Below are positions 40,601 through 49,600 of a stretch of 64,000 bases of DNA, piece after piece; position 1 is the stretch's first letter, and the number at the start of each line of letters is the position of its first letter. The DNA comes from Eublepharis macularius. Lineage: Eukaryota > Chordata > Lepidosauria > Squamata > Eublepharidae. The stretch spans positions 67,098,001-67,162,000 of the forward strand of contig NC_072795.1 in NCBI RefSeq assembly GCF_028583425.1, read 5' to 3'. The translations under genes were made by a program, and so were the position numbers. The notes under the pieces were generated by a model. The model saw only the letters and a program-made list of their open reading frames with translations, made no database searches and had not been told where the DNA came from.

Positions 40601-43600
40601 ACAGAGGTATTGCCAAGTATTTTGAAGTTGAAAAAAGAATATAAAAATTATTGCAATTTAAGAAGTTTGAGTCTTGGTAAAGCAAATTGGAATGTTTACT
40701 CTGGGCTGTAAAAATCAAAAAATGAAAAAAAATTCTGGACTTTAATAGCAAAAGGATTTAAACACATGGTTCCCAGTACCTTGCCACATTTCTACAGCAG
40801 GTTTGGGAAGCTTTTTTTACTTCTATGTTTGCAAACAGAAATAGTCATATGCTTGATAGCAGGCTGAAACTACCACTGGGCATGAACGAATGGCCCCTGG
40901 TAATGACCAATGAGGTCAGGAACTTAATCAAGCAGCAAAAAAAGGAAGAGTACCTGGCCCTGACCTAATACCAATGGAATTATTTAAAATTGGCTTCAGT
41001 TTTTACTGATATAAATAAAACAGGAAATATGCCTGAAGCCTGGTGCAGTGCGATAATCGTCCTGATCTATAAAAAGGAGGGTCCAATGGTCCCGGTGGAT
41101 TATCATCCAGTAAGTCTGTTATCCACCATTGGAAAACTCTATGCTGCAATGCTTTTTGAAAAGCTTAGAGCCTGTGTTGAAGGAAATAATATTCTGGGGA
41201 ACGAACAGGCTGGTTTTAGGAAAGGAGCAAGTACCATCTATTATTGCTACACACTTCGGTATTTGATAAGGCAAATATACGAGCTCTGGAGAAGGCATTC
41301 TGGCAACTGCCTTCATGGATCTTAAATCAGCATTTGACACAATCTCCAGGCCCTGCTTATGGGGAAAGGTGAAGAAGTATGGCATTGAATCACATCTTCT
41401 TTACCTAATACAACAGCTATACAGCTCTCCTACTGCCCGGGTTAGGTGTACAGATTCAGGACAGCTGTCTGAGCCATTTACCTTAAACGCATCAAGCAGG
41501 GGTTTATTCTTGTGTCCCTGCTGTTTAACTTATATATAAATGATCTTAGATCCTATCTCCTGAGGAATGCTCACCATCTTCTGTATATAACTAAGTGTGA
41601 AATTCCGATCCTTTTGTATGCTGATGCAGTGATAATGTCCTTATCAGTTGTGGGGCTTTGCAAATTGATTAAAAACTTTGAGTATTACTGTCACCATGAA
41701 GGCTTGTATTCATATAGTGAAATCCAAGGTCATGATATTTAGTAAAAAGAAAAGGGGGAAAATCTTCAGATAGTGTGTAGCAGATTATATGGAACAAGTT
41801 AACCGATTTAAATACCTTGGAATCCATTTTGAAGCATCCCTTGCATGGAAAACACATTTGGACTTGGCAAGCAATACTGCCTTGAGAGTAGGGAGGACAA
41901 TTGTAAAATATTTTTATACATGGGGAAGTCAATTTGTCCCCTCAGCCTTAAAGGTATATAATGCCCCTCGGCCTTAAAGGTATATAATGCCAAGGTTCTA
42001 AATCAATTTTTATATGGTGCAGATATCTGGATTCAGACCGCTTCTGAGAGAATGGATTACATCTAGTATGATTTTTTCCAGCGCTTATTGGCTACTCAAG
42101 AATAGCTCTGAGAGCTGAATTGGGCAAAATATTGATGGAAGCTAAGGCATGGATAAAAGCATTTCTTTTTAAAGTAAAGATTTTAAGATCTGAGGGAGGG
42201 CACACTCTACTTGGACTCATTCAGGCAGATAAATATAATAGTCAATGGGATCAACTATTGGGAAAGAAAATGAGATGCCTAGGAATAACAAACAATATGG
42301 TTGCGACTACAGAGACCAAAGAGATAATTAGGTAAATAAAAATGCATGTCAGGGACTTGGACATTACTAGTACGTCTGTTAGGGCTTAGAGGGTATGTTC
42401 AACTCCTTACTTAGGTATTGCTCTCTGGGTGCAACTGCCGAAGTATTTTTATCATCTGACAGTACCAAATCTCAGAAGAGCTTTTACACTGGCAAGAATG
42501 AATGCCCTTCCCTTGTCAGTTTTGGAGGGTAGATACAAGAAAGTACCATATGCTAACAGAACATGCAGATGCCCATATGATAAAATTGAAACCATTGAAC
42601 ATATGATTAAAGAGTGTCCGATATTTAATGAGCTGTGAGCTAGCTTAATGATTCCTCTACTTAAAATTATGGAACTACCTAATATGAGAGCCCAGGTGAC
42701 TATCAGATACAAATGATTCCGTTACTCTTTCTGTGGCAAAATATATAGGGGCAATAATGAAACATCAGAGACATGATATCAAGTAAGGTTCTTCCCATTT
42801 TAATTTCTGCTTAAATCAATAGCCGTAGATAGATAAAGTTGGATCGCAGTCCTGCTCTTCTACTACAAACCAACACAGCTACCCACATGAAACTACTATG
42901 CCACAGTAGGTGGAAAAAAGTACCCATATTGTGCCTTTCTTCCCTACCTAGGGTAACATTAGAGGGGTGGATAGGCTTTGTGTGAGGGAAAGTAGCTTTG
43001 TGGAAGAATTCATTCCCTCTTTTTTTACATCACAGCCTTAATCCATATCTCTCTCACACTTGCATAACTATGGCTGCTTTTTAGTTACAAAAACCATATT
43101 GAGAAATTCAGTCAGGGAGTTTCAGTGCCACTTGTAGTTTAGCTCATATTGTCTGGTGGATGTCTGCACCATAGGAAGAGAAAGACCATGCCCTATTCTT
43201 ATAATATTCACATGACAAAGAGTTATGGTAATCCCCTTTAAGAAAGTTTTTGTGCTGCTATTCTTTTCGTATAGTTGAGGAGTTAAGGTCTTAGTGTGGA
43301 CAGGTTGTAATAATTTTTGAGGGAACTGGTATAGTATAGTGTAGCTCTTTGTTCCTACGAAGTAAAACACAGACTCAGGAAAGCAATAACCTTTTAACTG
43401 GTGAAAGTCTCTGCTTGTAGTAGTACCAGTTATAGATCAAAACCTTTCCTATTTCAGCAGAAGCAAGTGATTTTGCCTTTGCTGCTTTACTGTGGTATTT
43501 CCTCCCCTCTTCTTTAGGCTGTACAGGGTTAATTAAACTGTTTTGCCTTTGGCAGTGAGAAATACCACTACTAGGTGGTCTTCAGCAAGCATACTGCTTG

Positions 43601-46600
43601 CCAATAAATATTTGAGAGACTGACATCTGGTGGTCCAAAAATCACTTTTTAACATTGTACTTAGGGATATATTACCTTCAGACTTGCAATGACACAACTT
43701 TATGGATGTTCACTCAAAGCTTTTCTATTTGTGGCATGTTTCATAAAGCTACCTCTTTCAGTTCTTCCTTACAACAAATGTTTTCCTTGTGTATATAAAA
43801 GCAGATGGTGCTTAACAGCTGGCATCCTGAGCCCATTGCATATCCTGCTATTGTCCTATTGTTTGCTCACATTCCCCTTATCTTCTGTATCTTCCTGGTG
43901 AAACATCCTGTATTTCATGTGGTGTGAGAGGTGCAGTGGTCAAAGCAAGTAGACATTTGGACATTTCCCCGCCCTCTTGATTCTACCTTAAAGAAGCATA
44001 CTTGGCAAAGGGAGAGAGATGCCTAGGCATGTCTATCTTTGTAGGTCCCCTTTACACAATAAAGGGAATCTTGTAAGTGTTCTTAATGCATATTCTGAAG
44101 ATCATAAGGAGGGACAAGTTTCTACTTTTGTGCTTTCAACATTTTAAAAAAAAAATTGCAACAATATCAGCTCATATCCCACAAATTGTCTTGGGTGGAA
44201 ATTTTGTAGTAAAGAGCCAATTGGAAAAGAAGTCAGACCTGTTTATTCTTGTAGACAATGTATACTTCTGCCTCTGCAGAGACATACCGGAAGCAGCTCA
44301 CAAGTAAGAATAATACCATAAAATCATAACAAATAGTCAATACTAAAAATAAGCAAAGGGCATGAAAATGCCATAAACACCTCTGAGTGGCCTAAAAATG
44401 GCCATTAAACAGTTCTGAAGCTACAAGCAGAAAAAATAGCCAAGGACGATAAAATCCCTTAAATAAATGTGGATAAAAAGAAATGTTTTGGCCCTAGGTG
44501 CAAGGCGAGACTTGGGTGGCGAGGCGTTCTATAAAGGCAAGGTGCCACCACTGAAAAAGCCCTCTTGGGAGGCTGCTCTTAATCAGCAAGCTTAACAATA
44601 CAGAACAACATAGTACTTCAAGTACCCTGGCCTTGAAGATAAGAACCAGGACTTTGAATTGTGCCTGGAAACAGATGGGTAGCACCTTGCAGGTCTTTCA
44701 CCACAGGGGTGATACGATCCCTGTATCCAGCCCCCAATGGTAACCTGGCCACAACATTTTGGGAAAGTTGAAATTTTCAGGCAGTTTTCAAAGATAACAG
44801 TACATGAAGCTTATTATACTAATCTAGCCTGGATGTGATCAGAACATGGATTGCTATAGCTAGATTACACTATTTGAGGAATGGCCATCACTGGTGTTTT
44901 AGACAAAGCTGATAAAAGGCATTATGGGCCATAGAAGAGACCTCGTCCTTCATTTATAGGCCAGGATCCAGCAACACCCTGAGCTATGAATCTGTTCCAG
45001 GACTGTTCAGTCCTCAAGTGGGTTTGTTGTTAACCAGCAGCACCCAGATATCCTGTGAAACTGGGTATTCTGTAGTTCTTCTGTGGTAGCTAAATGATTT
45101 AAGGGGAAACTGCACTGTAAATTTCTGAACTTAATAAGGTCCTGCTGTCTGTGTAATTATCAGCATTGGTGGCCAGAATGCTGATTCTTTTATGCATCTG
45201 GTTTATGAACATTAATGGGGTGTTTGAGGGATACCCCACATGAAGTGCTTAGATCTGAACAACCTAAGTATAACAATGGTGGCTTAGCTATTGAATCTGA
45301 AGTAGGTGGCGTACAAATATCACTCACTAGGTCCAACATGTTTGCTCATTTCAGGAAGAACAGTGACTTACCCAGTTGAAGGATTTCGTTGGTATCAAAT
45401 GGAGGCAGTTAATGGCATGTGAGCACCAGTTAGAAAAGGGAGGAGGTTAGATCTGAAGCTGGGTCTTATGCATGTACATCATGAGTTCTGGGAGATGGTT
45501 CTGTGAATCAGTTCATAATAAGTCTATTTTATTTTTGGTAGCTGTGAGCGCCCTCTCCAGTCCCCGCGCTGCGCCCGCCTTCCGCCGTAGCTTCCCCGTA
45601 GAGGGCGGCTCCCTCGGCCTCAGATATGGGTGAGCGGTGGGGGTTTAAGGCACCCGGCTTCCACCGGCTTCCACCGTCTCTCCCTGCTGAGCTCTGGCTT
45701 GTCCGTTCGCCCTCTCTCTCTCTCCGCTCGCTACCAGTCGCTCCAGCCACTTCCTCCTCGGCGTCCTTGGGAGCTGCCCTCTTGTAGTTTCCTCCCCACC
45801 ACCTCCACCAATCCTGCCATCCCCCACCTTTCCGTGCTCCCCCTAGCAGCCCTGGTTCGTCCCCCCCCCTGCCTGCCACCCCCTGGGGCCAATCCCGTTG
45901 GACCTCCCCGCCTGCCGGTTCCCGCCTCTGCTCGGGCTCAGGTGCAGCCGTTTGCGCCGGCTGCCCCGGTGCTGGCTCCCTCGTTGCGGCCAGCGTCTTC
46001 GCCACGGTCCCCTCCGCCGCCGCAGCCAGTCCCTTCACGGCGGCTGGCTTCCCCGCCGTGACTGGTCTCCCTGCTGCGGTCGCTGCCGCCGCGGCTCCCC
46101 TCGCCGCCGCGGCTCGGCCCGCCGCCGCCGCCGGTGTTTTGGCCGCGGCTGGCGTCTTTGCTTCGGCCTCCTCCTTTGCCGCGGCCAGCCCCCTCTTCGT
46201 GGCCGGCATCCTCGTCCCGGCCCTCCGGCCAGCCGCCGCCGCCGCCGCCGTGCCGCCGGCCTTCGGTGGCCAGGTAAGGGGGTGGGGGTCGGGGGGCCCT
46301 GGAGGAGGAGGAGGGCGCTCCTCCCGGCTGGAGGGTGGCACCCCCGCCCCCGGGGCCGAGTCCGGCTGTGCCGGACACCCCCCCCCCAGGAAGTTGGCGG
46401 CGGATCGGTCGGTAGGTCCTCGAAGACTCGGGACATGTAGTCCGCATTCCCGTGGAGGCGGCCAGGTCGGTGACGGAGGGTGAAGCTGAAAGGAAGGAGT
46501 GAGAGATACCATCGTAAGATACGGGGATTGTGTTCCTTCATCCGGGCCATCCACAGGAGGGGGGCGTGGTCTGTGACAAGGGTGAAGGGGTTGTGCGCCA

Positions 46601-49600
46601 GGTAGAACTGTAGGGCCCCGACGGCCCACTTGACAGCCAGGGCCTCCTTTTCCACGGTGGCGTACCGGGTCTCGGCGGGCTGCAGCTTACGGCTGATAAA
46701 GAGGACTGGCCGCTCTTGTCCCCCCGTTTCCTGAGACAGCACGGCGCCGAGTCCTACGGCTGATGCGTCCGTGTGGACTATGAAGGGTTGTGAGAAGTCC
46801 GGGTTGTGGAGCACAGGGCCCCGGGATAGGGCCTCCCGTAGCGACCCGAAGGCCTCCTCCCGTTCGGCGCGTCCACCGGATCTGCGAGGGCTGGTCTTTC
46901 CTCAAGCAGTCAGAGAGCGGGCCGGCCCGTGTGGCGAAGTGGGGGATGAATTTACCGTAGTAGCCCACCAGGCCTAGGAACCGTCTCATCTGCCGCTTGG
47001 TCCGGGGCCGCGGGGTCTGTTCCAGGGTGGTCACCTTGTCGGGCACGGGCCGGAGCACTCCCCGCCCCACCCGGTACCCTAGGTAGGTGAGCTCGCGGAA
47101 GCCCAGGCGGCTTTTCCTTGGGTTGGCTTTCAGCCCCGCGTCGGACAGTGCCCGGAGAACCTGGTCCAGGTGATTGAGGTGGGAGGGCCAGTCGGCGCTG
47201 AAGACGATAATGTCGTCGATGTAAGCCCGGGCGAACGGCTGGCAGTGGGTCAGGGCTTGGTCGACCAGTCGTTGGAAAGTAGCGGCTGCCCCGTGCAGGC
47301 CGAATGGCATGACCCGGAACTGATAGAGCCCTTGGGGGGTTGCGAAGGCCGTCTTCTCCTTGTCCTCCCGGGCCATGGGGACCTGCCAATAGCCCTTCGT
47401 GAGGTCGAGCGCGGAGATAAAGCGGGCCTCGCCCAGCTGGTCTATCAAGAGGTCCGCCCTGGGCATCGGGTAGGCGTCGAACTTGGCCAGGGCATTCACC
47501 TGACGGTAGTCTACGCAGAACCTGACAGACCCATCAGGCTTGGGCACGAGAACGATGGGGCTGCGCCAGGCACTCCGGGAGGGCTCGATAACGCCGAGCT
47601 GGAGCATGTCCTGAACTTCCTTGGTCACTACTTCCCAGCGCTTTAGGGGCAGGGGCCGCCAGGGGGCCCAGGCCACGGCCCCTGGCGGGGTGTCGATTCG
47701 GTGCGTGAGCACGGCCGTGCGCCCGGGTCGTTGGGAGAAGACGCCGGGGTGTCGCCCGATCACCTGCAGGACCTGCTGGCGCTGTTGCTCCGTGAGTTCG
47801 GCGTCCAGCAGGGGTAGCGGCGCGGCCTCCCCCTCTAGGCACCATGGCAGCTCCCCTTCGGGGAGCTCCAACGGCTCCTCGGAAAGCGCGCAGCCACTGG
47901 TGGTCGGGCCCTCATGCCAGGCCTTCAGGTCATTCACATGAAGTCGCTTGCGGTGACGGCGTAGGGCCCCGCACTGCACCTCGTACGACAGGGGTCCGAG
48001 GGTCCGCGTCACCGTGAAAGGTCCCTGCCAGGGGTCACCCGGGCCGGGCCCCATCACCCGGCGGTTCACGAGGACCCGGTCCCCTTCTTGGAAAGTCCGG
48101 AGGCGGGTGCCCCGGTCGTAGTAGGCCTTCTGGGCAGACTGGGCGGCCTCCAGGTTCCGGCCTGCTTCGTCGCGGGCCTTCTCCAGCCGCTCCCGGAGGT
48201 CTTGGACGTAGGCCGGCACAGGGAGTGGTTCGGTGGGGGTCCGGGAACCCCATTGTTCTTCCACCAGCTCCAGGATCCCCCGCGGCTTCCGTCCATAGAG
48301 GAGCTCGAACGGGGAGAAGCCCAGGGAGGCCTGGGGGGTCTCACGGACGGCGAACAACAGGGGGTCCACGAACAGGTCCCACTGTGTGGGCTTCTCATGG
48401 GCCACCCTCTTCAGCATGGCCTTCAACGTTTGGTTGAAGCGTTCCACCAAGCCATCCGTCTGGGGGTGGTACACGCTGGTGAATATGTGACGCCTACGCA
48501 GTGTACGACACAGCTGACTCGTGAGCTTAGCCGTGAAGGGCTTCCCGCAGTCGGTGAGGATTTCCCGGGGTAACCCCACCTGGGCGAAGAACCGGATCAA
48601 CGCTCTTGCCACCCCCGGGGCCTTCATGTCACGCATCGGGATGGCTTCAGGGTATCGGGTGGCGTAGTCGAGGAGGACCAGCAGATACCGGGCTCCTCGG
48701 GTGGTGCGGGGTAAGGGTCCCACAAAGTCCATGCCCACCCTTTCAAACGGTTCCCGCATCACCGGCAAAGGGGCGAGGGGTGCCCTCGGCGGGCCTCGTA
48801 CTGCTGTCCGCTGGCAAAGGGGACAGGCCTTACAGTGCCTTCGGGCGTCGCTGGACAGGGTCGGCCAGAAGAACAACGCGCCGGCTCGGGCGACTGTCTT
48901 CTGGGCCCCTTGATGCCCGGCCCAGGGATGGTCGTGGGCCGCTTCCAACACCTTCTGCCGGTAGGCCGTCGGGACCAATAGCTGGCGCACTTCCCCCGTC
49001 CGTCCTCGCACCAGCCGGAACCACAGCCCCCGCTCCTGGACTATCTGCGGCCAGCGGCCCGCCCGTCGGGCGTCTACCGTCACTCCCTCACTTACCGCCA
49101 CATGGCGCCGCAGGGACTCTAGCGAGACGTCGGCAGTCTGGGCTCCAGCGAACTGGGGGTCGGCCTCCCACTCGGCTTGCAGGCCCGGGGCGTCGGGGCC
49201 CTCGTCGGGGTTGCCGGGCGGTCCCCGTTCCTCTCCAATCAGCGCCTCCTGCGTGGGCGGCGGGGGGTCATTGATCCAGGGCCGCAGGGCCTCGGCAAAG
49301 TGAGCGGCGTCCCGGCCTAGGAGGACCGGAAAGGGCAGAGCCCGGACGCGGGCGAGTTCGGTGAGCCGAGTACTCCCGGCGTACTCCACGGGCACCCGGA
49401 CGACGGGACACTCCTCCACGTGGTTGTGGAAGCAGGCTATGACGGCCCGGCGTATGACCGGGAGGTCCGCGGGTAACAGGTGCGAGCGGACCATGGAAAT
49501 GGAGCTCCCGCTATCCAGAAGGGCCGTCAGCCTTCGTCCGGCGAGCGTTACCATGGCCACGAGCGGGGGTGGGCGAGGGGCCCGGGACGTCACTTGCATG

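Noticed and set aside
45529..46629. 366-codon minus-strand frame and other long frames of 140-200 codons in both LTRs
   Set aside because: They lie in the GC-rich LTRs, are rich in Ala/Gly/Pro/Arg, occur on both strands and in several frames, and match no protein family.
47170..49274. Plus-strand frames of 158-222 codons opposite pol
   Set aside because: They are antisense shadows of the GC-rich pol gene with no domain of their own.
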